Origin: Lentzea aerocolonigenes
GTDB taxonomy: Bacteria; Actinomycetota; Actinomycetes; Mycobacteriales; Pseudonocardiaceae
Direction of reading: 5' to 3'
NCBI RefSeq assembly: GCF_000955955.1
Contig: NZ_JYJG01000577.1
Coordinates: forward strand, 1-6,425
DNA length: 6,425 nt
The notes under the pieces are model-generated. The model did no database searches, had not been told where the DNA came from, and worked only from the letters and a program-made list of their open reading frames with translations. A program made the translations under genes and the position numbers. This document shows positions 1 through 5,177 of the stretch, one piece after another; within the stretch, counting starts at the first letter, position 1, and the number at the start of each line of letters is the position of its first letter.

Positions 1-15
1 GATCTGGACAGGGCA

Positions 16-50
16 GTGCCGGACACCCAGGTGACCTGAGTGCCCGGCAC
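16..50 (-). terminator. Hairpin terminator after the first DUF4360 gene
   Basis: Bases 16-31 pair with 35-50 to form a 16-bp stem closed by a 3-base loop (32-34). It begins 26 bases past the stop codon of the minus-strand gene that ends at 77. In minus-strand RNA all 16 pairs form, two of them as G-U wobbles (23/43 and 27/39). In plus-strand RNA the same positions are A-C mismatches, so the hairpin is stronger in the orientation of the DUF4360 gene. No U-tract follows, as is common for actinobacterial terminators. Termination itself is inferred. Confidence 0.7.
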
Positions 51-76
51 GGGGTTACATGGCCTCGATGTGACAA

Positions 77-718
77 CTACGGCTTGGGGCAGGTCTTCCA
101 CGCGAAGTGGTAGGTCGTCTCGATGGACCCGTCGGTGGAGTCCATCGCGATGAAGCTCGTGACCTTCTTCGGGTCCGACGTGCCGGCGGCGACCCGCAGC
201 TCCGTGTTGATGTTGAAGTTTCTCTTCTCACCGCACGGGTGGTAGACGATCGAGGCGACATCCGTGGTGTCGGTCGCCTGCCAGTCGTCGCTCAGCGGGC
301 CCGCGTAGTTGTGCTGCCGGTACTCAGTCTGCGACATGCCCTGGAAGTAGTAGTTGGCCTTCTCCAGGGCCGTGGCGCCGCGCTCGAGGTGTGCGAAGCC
401 GCGGTAGTCGGTGGACGCGATGCCGTAGGTGAAGCCGGACGGCACGTTGACGCGCAGGTTCAGCTGGCAGTTCTTGCGGAAGTCGGTGGGTTTCGCCTCG
501 GGGCCGACCTGCGCCATGAACTCGCTGTACGTGACGGTGAACGCCTTGTTGTCCGGGCTGACGGCGACCGCTGCCGTTCCCGCCTTGCAACCTGAACCGT
601 TGATGGTCACGACGTCGATGGTGATGATGTCCGGCGGCGGCGTGGTTCCGGGGGCGCCGCCGGGCGGGATGATGATCGTCGACATCGCGAGCGCGGCCGC
701 GGCCAGTGTGTTGAGCAT
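77..718 (-). CDS. Secreted DUF4360 family protein, copy A
   Basis: This 213-residue protein of unknown function belongs to the DUF4360 family, small exported proteins found in actinobacteria and fungi. I recognise the family from the blocks NGSGCKAGTAAVAV (40-53), FTVTYSEF (60-67), DFRKNCQL (79-86), YYFQGMSQ (123-130) and NINTELRV (169-176). Four cysteines (44, 84, 162, 210) match those of the neighbouring paralogue and could form two disulfides after export. The N-terminus (1-30) is hydrophobic but has no positive residue before the core, and a Pro/Gly/Thr-rich stretch replaces a clear AxA cleavage site, so the export signal is weak. The ATG at 718 follows a GGAAAGG ribosome binding site. 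The paralogue lies 57 bases upstream on the same strand, so the pair may be co-transcribed. No catalytic motif is visible and I assign no function. Confidence 0.9.
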   Translation of the reverse strand: MLNTLAAAALAMSTIIIPPGGAPGTTPPPDIITIDVVTINGSGCKAGTAAVAVSPDNKAFTVTYSEFMAQVGPEAKPTDFRKNCQLNLRVNVPSGFTYGIASTDYRGFAHLERGATALEKANYYFQGMSQTEYRQHNYAGPLSDDWQATDTTDVASIVYHPCGEKRNFNINTELRVAAGTSDPKKVTSFIAMDSTDGSIETTYHFAWKTCPKP

Positions 719-775
719 GGGGCACCTTTCCGTCTGGGTATCAACAATGAACGGGCGGCGGCAATTGGTGCCTGG

Positions 776-1399
776 TCAGCAGCGCTTCCAGGAGAACTGG
801 TACTTGGTGCTCACGCTGCTGTCCGTGGAATCCATCGTCATGAAGCTGTTGGCCTTCGACGACGAACCCGCGTTCACGCGCAGTTCGGTGTTGATGTTCA
901 GGTGCCGGACTTCGCCGCACGGCGCGTAGATGATTTCCGACACCGTGGCGCGATCGGTCGCCTGCCAGTTGTCGGACGTTGGGCCGTAGAAGTTGTGCGT
1001 GCGGCTGGCGGTCTGTGACATGCCCTGGAAGTAGTAGCTGCCCTTTTCTGTGCCGGTGGCCCCCTGCTGCAGGCTGGCGAATCCGCGGTAGTCCGCTTGG
1101 GCGATGCCGAACGTGAAGCCCTGCGGGTAGCTCACTCTGATGTTGAGCTGGCAGTTCTTGCGGAAGTCTGTGGGGCCTGAGCCCTGTCCGGCCTGGGCGA
1201 GGTACTGGCTGTAGGTCACCGTGAATGCCGTGCGGTCGTCCGCGGCGGCGACCGCGGCGGTGCCGGCCGGGCAGCCGGAACCGTTCTCGGTGACCACGTC
1301 GATGGTGACGAAATCAGGAACGTCGGGAACTGCGTTCGCTGTGGGCGCGGACAGGACCGCGGACAGCGCGAGGGCAGTAGCCGCCACCGTTTTCAGCAT
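776..1399 (-). CDS. Secreted DUF4360 family protein, copy B
   Basis: This is a 207-residue DUF4360 protein, about two-thirds identical by eye to the copy downstream at 77-718. It has a normal Sec signal peptide: Lys3, a hydrophobic core and an ANA cleavage site after residue 23. The mature protein contains NGSGCPAGTAAVA (39-51), DFRKNCQLNIRV (78-89), YYFQGMSQT (122-130) and NINTELRV (168-175). Cysteines 43, 83, 161 and 207 correspond one for one with those of the paralogue. The reading frame stays open to 1570, but the ATG at 1399 is chosen because it has a GAAAGG ribosome binding site and opens directly into the signal peptide, while the upstream extension looks like translated intergenic DNA. 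The gene is divergent from the LamG-type gene at 1706. Its role is unknown; a wall- or polysaccharide-related role is only suggested by the chitinases nearby. Confidence 0.92.
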   Translation of the reverse strand: MLKTVAATALALSAVLSAPTANAVPDVPDFVTIDVVTENGSGCPAGTAAVAAADDRTAFTVTYSQYLAQAGQGSGPTDFRKNCQLNIRVSYPQGFTFGIAQADYRGFASLQQGATGTEKGSYYFQGMSQTASRTHNFYGPTSDNWQATDRATVSEIIYAPCGEVRHLNINTELRVNAGSSSKANSFMTMDSTDSSVSTKYQFSWKRC

Positions 1400-1530
1400 G
1401 GCCAGCCTTTCTTTCCAAAGTGCGGTAGCGGCGGCGGAAGTCAAACGATATCGGAAACCCTGTGTTGCGAAGGGCCGCCGAATGGGTGACTGAATTGTTG
1501 GGCAATGTATGGAGCAAAGCAGGACTAATT

Positions 1531-1555
1531 GCACACCCGAATTTTTCGTGTGTGC
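1531..1555. promoter_or_regulatory. 25-base imperfect palindrome, candidate operator
   Basis: GCACAC at 1531-1536 pairs with GTGTGC at 1550-1555. CGAA (1538-1541) pairs with TTCG (1545-1548) around a TTT centre, with a single C/T mismatch at 1537/1549. It lies in the divergent region about 130 bases upstream of the DUF4360 gene that starts at 1399 and about 150 bases before the plus-strand gene. No gene ends here, so a regulator-binding site is more likely than a terminator. The regulator is not identifiable. Confidence 0.4.
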
Positions 1556-1590
1556 GCGAACTATGCTCACCCACGGTGTGCGGAATTAAC

Positions 1591-1618
1591 CTGACGATTG
1601 TCTGACGATCGCTGATCG
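1591..1618. repeat. 11-base-phased CTGACGAT direct repeats
   Basis: CTGACGAT occurs at 1591-1598 and again at 1602-1609, exactly 11 bases apart. A degenerate third unit, CTGATCG, begins at 1612. Units spaced by one helical turn on the same face of the DNA are typical of sites for OmpR/PhoP-type response regulators, but that link is inference. The repeats lie upstream of the candidate promoter at 1642-1670 and could serve the plus-strand LamG-type gene or the divergent DUF4360 gene. Confidence 0.4.
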
Positions 1619-1641
1619 CTGGGCCGTTCGAGTGATGCGAG

Positions 1642-1670
1642 CTGACAGGCAACAAGGTTTCCAGTAAGAC
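1642..1670 (+). promoter_or_regulatory. Candidate promoter of the LamG-type gene
   Basis: CTGACA (1642-1647, five of six matches to TTGACA) is separated by exactly 17 bases from TAAGAC (1665-1670, three of six matches to TATAAT). Transcription would start near 1677 and leave a leader of about 29 bases before the ATG at 1706. The spacing and position are good but the -10 box is weak. A low-scoring promoter is usual in high-GC actinobacteria. Confidence 0.4.
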
Positions 1671-1705
1671 CTTGAGTGTTCGCCGCCCCGGACAAAAGGG
1701 ACCAC

Positions 1706-2812
1706 ATGCACAAGACAGGGCGCACGTTCACCATCTCGGCCGCGCTGCTCGGCGCGCTCCTCCTACCGACAGTCGCATCAGAAGCCCAGGCGGGCTGGAC
1801 ACATCGGCGCACGCTCACGATCGACACGACGGCCTCCGGTGCAAACGTTTCCGGTGACGTGAAGGGCTTTCCGGTGCCGGTGAGGCTGGACGCGTCGAAC
1901 TTCGACTTCGGCCAGGCCAAGCCGGGTGGCGCGGACATCAGGTTCGACGACGCGGCGGGCGCGCCGCTGCCGTATGAGATCGAGAAGTGGGACGCCGCCG
2001 CCAAGCAGGCGGCGATCTGGGTGCGGATCGACGTCAAGGGCAACGCCAGGCAGACCATGACCTTGAAGTGGGGCAACCCGGAGGCCTCTGCGGAGAGCGA
2101 CGGCACGAAGGTGTTCCCGAAGGCCGACGGCTGGGTCACGGCCCACCACCTGGCCGAGAAGGGCGCGGCCGCCGGTTACCGCGACTCGGCCGGCAACCTG
2201 AACGGCAAGGGCGTCAACATCACCGGCGACGCCACGGGCGCGGGTGTGGTCGGCAACGCGCTGTCGCTCAACCGCTCGAAGAGCGAGTACGTGCTGCTCC
2301 CCGGCAGCGAGACCAGTGGCCTGTTCAACCCGTTGCCGTCGAAGGGCACGTTCTCCGTCTGGTCCAACGCGAAGACGCACCCGGCCGCGTACATCGCGAT
2401 GTTCTCCAAGGGGGAGAGCGGTTTCCGCATCCACTACTTCGGCGAGGGCGACCAGACCGAGCCGTGCGTCGACGTCGCGAACTACGACTGGTGCCCGCTG
2501 CCGTCCGGCGGCTACACCAAGGTCAAGAACAACACCTGGTACCACTTCGTCTTCGTGCTCGACAAGCCGAACGCCTACTACTACATCAACGGCAAGCTGG
2601 AGGTCGGCAAGACCGACACCAACGCGTGGAAGACCGCCGGCACCGAGCCCGTGACGATCGGCAACAACGAGAAGACCGCGGGTGGCAACAGCCGCAAGCG
2701 CTCGTTCGACGGGCTGCTGGACGAGGCGCGGATCCTGTCGGTGCCGAAGGACAAGAACTGGGCGAAGCTGGACTTCGAGTCGCAGCGGCCGGGGTCGAAG
2801 CTCCTCAAGTGA
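1706..2812 (+). CDS. Secreted DUF2341 / LamG-type domain protein
   Basis: This 368-residue exported protein has no assignable reaction. Residues 1-29 form a Sec signal peptide (Lys3, Arg6, hydrophobic core, cleavage after AQA at 29). Residues 30-130 resemble DUF2341: a GWTHRRTLTI opening, GFPVPVRLD, GGADIRFDD, PLPYEIEKWD and a closing LKWGNPEA, the usual stretch before a LamG domain. Residues 155-368 look like a concanavalin A-like LamG jelly roll, with GTFSVWSN (214-221), WYHFVFVLD (278-286), YYYINGKLE (292-300) and FDGLLDEARILS (334-345). Cys254 and Cys263 probably form a local disulfide. No GH16-type ExDxxE motif is seen, so a carbohydrate- or wall-binding role is more likely than hydrolysis. 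The ATG at 1706 is preferred over a GTG at 1676 because AAGGGA lies just upstream and the signal peptide begins there. There is no cell-wall anchor or transmembrane tail, so the protein should be released. Confidence 0.88.
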   Translation: MHKTGRTFTISAALLGALLLPTVASEAQAGWTHRRTLTIDTTASGANVSGDVKGFPVPVRLDASNFDFGQAKPGGADIRFDDAAGAPLPYEIEKWDAAAKQAAIWVRIDVKGNARQTMTLKWGNPEASAESDGTKVFPKADGWVTAHHLAEKGAAAGYRDSAGNLNGKGVNITGDATGAGVVGNALSLNRSKSEYVLLPGSETSGLFNPLPSKGTFSVWSNAKTHPAAYIAMFSKGESGFRIHYFGEGDQTEPCVDVANYDWCPLPSGGYTKVKNNTWYHFVFVLDKPNAYYYINGKLEVGKTDTNAWKTAGTEPVTIGNNEKTAGGNSRKRSFDGLLDEARILSVPKDKNWAKLDFESQRPGSKLLK

Positions 2813-2826
2813 CCTGGACCGCCCTG

Positions 2827-2871
2827 GGAAGAAGCGCCACTCGTCGGGTGTTGATACTGATGACTTCTTCC
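2827..2871. repeat. Long-loop inverted repeat in the 2812-2895 gap
   Basis: GGAAGAAG (2827-2834) and CTTCTTCC (2864-2871) are perfect 8-base inverted arms separated by 29 bases. They lie between the LamG-type gene stop (2812) and the mycoredoxin ribosome binding site (2881-2886). The element could be a weak terminator, an operator or a leader hairpin; the loop is long and no U-tract follows. The assignment is open. Confidence 0.3.
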
Positions 2872-2894
2872 GACCTCGATGAGGAGTGCGCCTG

Positions 2895-3140
2895 ATGGCT
2901 CCCGACCAGCTGACCGTCTACTCGACCTCGTGGTGCGGTTACTGCCGCATTCTGAAGAGCTCGCTCGACCGCGAAGGCATCGAGTACGTCGAGATCAACA
3001 TCGAGGAGACGCCGGGCGCGGCCGACTTCGTGATGGAGGTGAACGGCGGCAACCGCACGGTGCCGACCGTCCACTTCCCGAACGGCAAGGCGCTCACCAA
3101 CCCGTCGCTGGCCCAGGTCAAGGAACAGCTCGTCGCCTAG
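2895..3140 (+). CDS. mrx1: Mycoredoxin (mycothiol-dependent glutaredoxin)
   Basis: This 81-residue cytoplasmic thioredoxin-fold oxidoreductase closely resembles Mycobacterium Mrx1 in length and sequence. The active site is CGYC (Cys14, Cys17) in the context TSWCGYC. The cis-proline loop is TVPTV (55-59), preceded by NGGNR. The C-terminal ALTNPS (66-71) is also typical of the actinobacterial group. The known role of the family is to reduce mycothiol mixed disulfides on proteins, using electrons from mycothiol and mycothiol disulfide reductase. The start is placed at the ATG at 2895 because GAGGAG (2881-2886) sits 8 bases before it; a GTG at 2886 in the same frame overlaps that ribosome binding site. 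The gene lies 82 bases after the LamG-type gene and ends 2 bases before a strong hairpin. It has no signal peptide and its job is unlikely to be tied to the secreted neighbours. Confidence 0.93.
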   Translation: MAPDQLTVYSTSWCGYCRILKSSLDREGIEYVEINIEETPGAADFVMEVNGGNRTVPTVHFPNGKALTNPSLAQVKEQLVA

Positions 3141-3142
3141 TA

Positions 3143-3180
3143 CGAGAAGGGCGCGCACGGACTCGTGCGCGCCCTTCTCG
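3143..3180. terminator. Bidirectional terminator between mycoredoxin and chitinase
   Basis: A perfect 17-bp stem (3143-3159 with 3164-3180) is closed by a GACT loop (3160-3163). It begins 2 bases after the mycoredoxin stop on the plus strand. On the minus strand it begins 5 bases after the chitinase stop at 3186. Being fully complementary, it forms equally well in either RNA and is placed to end both convergent transcripts. There is no T-run on either side. Confidence 0.88.
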
Positions 3181-3185
3181 CGGTT

Positions 3186-4262
3186 CTAGCAGGAGAGGTT
3201 GTTGCCTGCCGGCACGCCGAGCAGTGACGTGAACTGCTGGTACTTCGACACGCGGCTCTGCACCTGCGCGGGGTTGCGTCCATCGCACTCGAGCGACCCG
3301 TTGATGCTGCGGATCGTCTGGCCGAAGCCCGCTCCGTTGACCATCGCGTTGTGGCCGGTCATGGTGCCGGGGCCGGTCTGCGTCATCCAGTACCAGAGAC
3401 CGGTCTTCCACGAGATCGCGGCGTTGCTCGCCACCAGGCCGGGGTTGTTCAGCAGGTCGTTGCCCATGCCGAGCGCCTGGCCCGCCGTGTAGTAGTTGAA
3501 GTTCCACGACAGCTGGATCGGGCCGCGGCCGTAGTAGCCGTACGTGCCGGCGGGGCAGCCGTAGGACTTGCTCTCGTCGCAGAGGTCGTTGTTCTTGTTG
3601 ATCTCCTCGATGTACACGAGGCCGCCGGTCTCGTGCGAGACGTTGGCGAGGAACGCCGCCGCTTCCTGCTTCTGCACGGTGTCGCTGCCCGTCTTCGCGA
3701 ACGCGGGGAACGCGCTCATCGCCGTGACGAGACCGCTGTAGCTGTAGAAGCCGTTGCGCGACGGGAACATCTGGTTGAACTGGGCTTCGCTGACGACGAA
3801 GCTACCGCCGCCACCTCCGCCACCTCCGCCACCACCGCCGTTGCAGTTGTACGGATCCCAGTACCAGGTGGAAACCGTGGGGCTGTAACCAGGGTTGTCG
3901 TGCTCGGCGATGTAGAAGTTGCCTTCGAACCGCACGATCGCGCCGGTGACGTACCACTGACCCTGCACCCAGTCGGTGAACGTGCAGGTGCCGCCACCTC
4001 CGCCGCCGTCACAGCTGGTCGGATCCCAGTACCAGGTGGAAACCGTTGGGCTGTAACCGGGATTGTCGTGCTCGGCGATGTAGTAGCTGCCTTCGAACTT
4101 CACGATCGAGCCGGTGGTGTACCACTGGCCCTGGACCCAGTCGGTGTACGTGCACGCCTGCGCGGTCACGTCCGCCTGGGAGGACGCGGTCGGTGCGATG
4201 ACGGCCATGGCCGCCGCCATCACACCTGCCGCGATAGACGCCAAGATGCGTTTTCTCAGCAA
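3186..4262 (-). CDS. GH19 chitinase with two chitin-binding modules
   Basis: This secreted endochitinase (EC 3.2.1.14 by family) is 358 residues long from TTG 4262. Residues 1-36 are a Sec signal peptide (LRKR n-region, long Ala-rich core, AQA at 34-36). Two CBM5/12-like modules follow at about 37-84 and 93-140, identical at 39 of 45 aligned residues, each with WVQGQWY and AEHDNPGYSP. They are joined by linkers of 6 and 12 glycines. The GH19 domain fills 155-358. Glu211 in SHETGG is the expected general acid and Glu220 in YIEEIN the general base; their spacing of nine matches Streptomyces ChiG (Glu68/Glu77, from memory). YYGRGPIQLSWNFNY is the substrate-cleft signature. The start is ambiguous. 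GTG 4268 has only 3 bases after GGAG, whereas TTG 4262 has 9 and aligns with the starts of the two sister genes. Two dre-like operators lie upstream, which suggests DasR-type control by amino-sugar phosphates. The CBMs should target crystalline chitin or fungal walls. Confidence 0.93.
   Translation of the reverse strand: MLRKRILASIAAGVMAAAMAVIAPTASSQADVTAQACTYTDWVQGQWYTTGSIVKFEGSYYIAEHDNPGYSPTVSTWYWDPTSCDGGGGGGTCTFTDWVQGQWYVTGAIVRFEGNFYIAEHDNPGYSPTVSTWYWDPYNCNGGGGGGGGGGGGSFVVSEAQFNQMFPSRNGFYSYSGLVTAMSAFPAFAKTGSDTVQKQEAAAFLANVSHETGGLVYIEEINKNNDLCDESKSYGCPAGTYGYYGRGPIQLSWNFNYYTAGQALGMGNDLLNNPGLVASNAAISWKTGLWYWMTQTGPGTMTGHNAMVNGAGFGQTIRSINGSLECDGRNPAQVQSRVSKYQQFTSLLGVPAGNNLSC
3804..3839 (-). repeat. 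Twelve-glycine linker tract
   Basis: Twelve consecutive GGN codons join the second chitin-binding module to the GH19 domain of the chitinase. A shorter tract of six glycine codons (3990-4007) joins the two modules. The low-complexity DNA is prone to slippage, so linker length probably varies between strains. Confidence 0.9.
3853..3986 (-). repeat. Tandem repeat encoding chitin-binding module 2
   Basis: This 134-base segment matches 4021-4154, offset by 168 bases, and is nearly identical at both DNA and protein level. It encodes the second CBM5/12-like module of the chitinase. The similarity extends to silent positions, so the duplication is recent or has been homogenised. Confidence 0.85.
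4021..4154 (-). repeat. Tandem repeat encoding chitin-binding module 1
   Basis: Partner of 3853-3986, of equal length (134 bases). It encodes the first chitin-binding module after the signal peptide. The six amino-acid differences are mostly conservative (Y/F, K/R, S/A, S/N) and spare the aromatic and AEHDNPGYSP residues expected to face chitin. Confidence 0.85.
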
Positions 4263-4271
4263 GGTCACCCA

Positions 4272-4275
4272 CTCC
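4272..4275 (-). promoter_or_regulatory. Ribosome binding site that decides the chitinase start
   Basis: GGAG on the minus strand lies 9 bases from TTG (4262) and only 3 bases from GTG (4268). In the sister chitinase genes the equivalent GGAG lies 9 bases (gene starting at 5873) and 8 bases (gene starting at 5061) from ATG, in the same GGAGT(T/G)GGT context. This favours TTG. Confidence 0.6.
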
Positions 4276-4329
4276 TGGAGTCTGCGCGCCCTAGGAATCA
4301 AGGATGTGAACAACGCTGAGATTGGCACC

Positions 4330-4345
4330 AGTGGTCCAGACCAGT
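4330..4345. promoter_or_regulatory. dre-like operator 1 of the CBM chitinase
   Basis: AGTGGTCCAGACCAGT matches the DasR-responsive element A(G/C)TGGTCTAGACCA(G/C)T, as I recall it, at 15 of 16 positions. It is 67 bases upstream of the TTG start. DasR is a GntR-family regulator released by glucosamine-6-phosphate that governs chitin and GlcNAc genes in Streptomyces. A minus-strand TTGACT (4343-4348) between the two operators could be a -35 box, which would put this site in the promoter spacer. Binding is inferred. Confidence 0.75.
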
Positions 4346-4346
4346 C

Positions 4347-4362
4347 AAGGGTCTAGACCAGT
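4347..4362. promoter_or_regulatory. dre-like operator 2 of the CBM chitinase
   Basis: AAGGGTCTAGACCAGT matches the recalled dre consensus at 14 of 16 positions and contains the perfect 10-base palindrome GGTCTAGACC (4350-4359). Its centre is 17 bases from that of operator 1. It sits 84 bases before the TTG start, the spacing seen for the single operators of the two other chitinase genes, so this is probably the ancestral site. It ends 12 bases from the stop of the next chitinase gene. Confidence 0.78.
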
Positions 4363-4374
4363 TCTGTCAGAGCA

Positions 4375-5061
4375 TCAGCAGGACAGGTTGCCGCCCTGTG
4401 CGACGCCGATGATCCCGGTGAACTGCTTGTACTTCGACACGCGGCTGTTCACCGCTCCGGGGTTGCGGCCGCCGCATTCGAGTGACCCGTTGATGCTGCG
4501 GATCGTCTCGCCGAAGCCGCGCGAGTTGACCATGGCGTTGTGCGGGGTCATGGAACCGGGGCCGGTCTGCGTCATCCAGTACCAGAGCGCGGTCCGCCAC
4601 GCGATGGTCGCGTTGGAGGACACCAGGTTCGGGTTGGCCAGCAGGTTCTGGCCGATGTAGTCGCCCGCCGCCTTGTAGTTGAAGTTCCACGACAGCTGGA
4701 TCGGGCCGCGGCCGTAGTACTGCTTGGCTCCGGCGGGGCAGCCGTACGGCTTGCTCTCGTCGCAGTAGTCGCCGTTCTGGTTGATCTCCTTGATGTACAC
4801 GAGCCCGCCGGTCTCGTGGGAGAAGTTCGCCATCGCCGCCGCGAACTCCTGCTTCTTCACCGTGTCACTGCCCTGGTTCGCGAAGCTGAACGAGTTCATC
4901 GCGGACTTCAGGCCGCTGTAGGTGTAGAAGCTGTTCCGCGACGGGAACATCTTGTTGAACTGCGCTTCCGAGACGATGAACGGCGCCGCCGTCGCCGGCT
5001 GAACGAGCGTGAAGACGCCGATCAGCGCGACGATCAGGGCGGCGGCGCGTGTTCCGAACAT
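4375..5061 (-). CDS. Secreted single-domain GH19 chitinase
   Basis: This 228-residue secreted chitinase consists of a signal peptide (1-26, Arg5, ending ATAA) and a GH19 domain from about 27 to the C-terminal Cys228, with no binding module. Catalytic residues are Glu83 in SHETGG and Glu92 in YIKEIN, with the family's nine-residue spacing. YYGRGPIQLSWNFNY and the substrate-cleft segment WYWMTQTGPGSMTPHNAMV are intact, so it should be active. Size and layout resemble Streptomyces ChiG, a GH19 enzyme without a CBM. The ATG at 5061 has GGAG 8 bases upstream. It is one of three head-to-tail GH19 genes and has its own dre-like operator at 5144-5159. Lacking a CBM, it probably acts on more accessible chitin than the enzyme encoded downstream. 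Product specificity cannot be read from the sequence. Confidence 0.95.
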   Translation of the reverse strand: MFGTRAAALIVALIGVFTLVQPATAAPFIVSEAQFNKMFPSRNSFYTYSGLKSAMNSFSFANQGSDTVKKQEFAAAMANFSHETGGLVYIKEINQNGDYCDESKPYGCPAGAKQYYGRGPIQLSWNFNYKAAGDYIGQNLLANPNLVSSNATIAWRTALWYWMTQTGPGSMTPHNAMVNSRGFGETIRSINGSLECGGRNPGAVNSRVSKYKQFTGIIGVAQGGNLSC

Positions 5062-5143
5062 GGGACCAACTCCTCAGAGCATCTGCGCGCCCACTGTGTG
5101 TTACCGCTTTCACGGTGGCAGGGCCGACACTCCGAGCACAAGA

Positions 5144-5159
5144 GGTGGTCTATACCTTT
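5144..5159. promoter_or_regulatory. dre-like operator of the middle chitinase
   Basis: GGTGGTCTATACCTTT matches the recalled dre consensus at 12 of 16 positions, keeping GGTCTA and ACC but with T for G in the right half. It lies 82 bases before the ATG at 5061 and 18 bases after the stop of the chitinase at 5178. The same GGTCTATACC core is used in front of that neighbouring gene, which makes chance unlikely. Confidence 0.65.
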
Positions 5160-5177
5160 TAAAAACCGGAACTTCGC

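Noticed and set aside
107..595. Long plus-strand open frame opposite DUF4360 copy A
   Set aside because: Arg/Val-rich composition typical of the antisense shadow of a high-GC gene, with no domain or ribosome binding site.
1501..1540. Minus-strand promoter for DUF4360 copy B with TACATT as -10
   Set aside because: TACATT matches four of six, but no acceptable -35 box lies 16-19 bases upstream, so I could not support it.
1400..1570. N-terminal extension of DUF4360 copy B to 1570
   Set aside because: It would bury the signal peptide 57 residues inside the protein, and the extension spans the palindrome-bearing regulatory region.
1567..2139. 190-codon minus-strand open frame across the 1706 start
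   Set aside because: It overlaps the LamG-type gene and its promoter region, has no recognisable domain and no good ribosome binding site.
1778..2545. Long minus-strand open frame opposite the LamG-type gene
   Set aside because: Low-complexity Arg/Val/Leu-rich translation and complete overlap with a convincing secreted protein.
3804..3839. GCC-rich trinucleotide tract considered as a non-coding repeat or CRISPR-like element
   Set aside because: It is in frame and encodes a glycine linker; there are no spacers.
3351..4319. 322-codon plus-strand open frame through the CBM chitinase
   Set aside because: Antisense shadow. The minus-strand frame has the signal peptide, CBMs and GH19 motifs, while this one has none.
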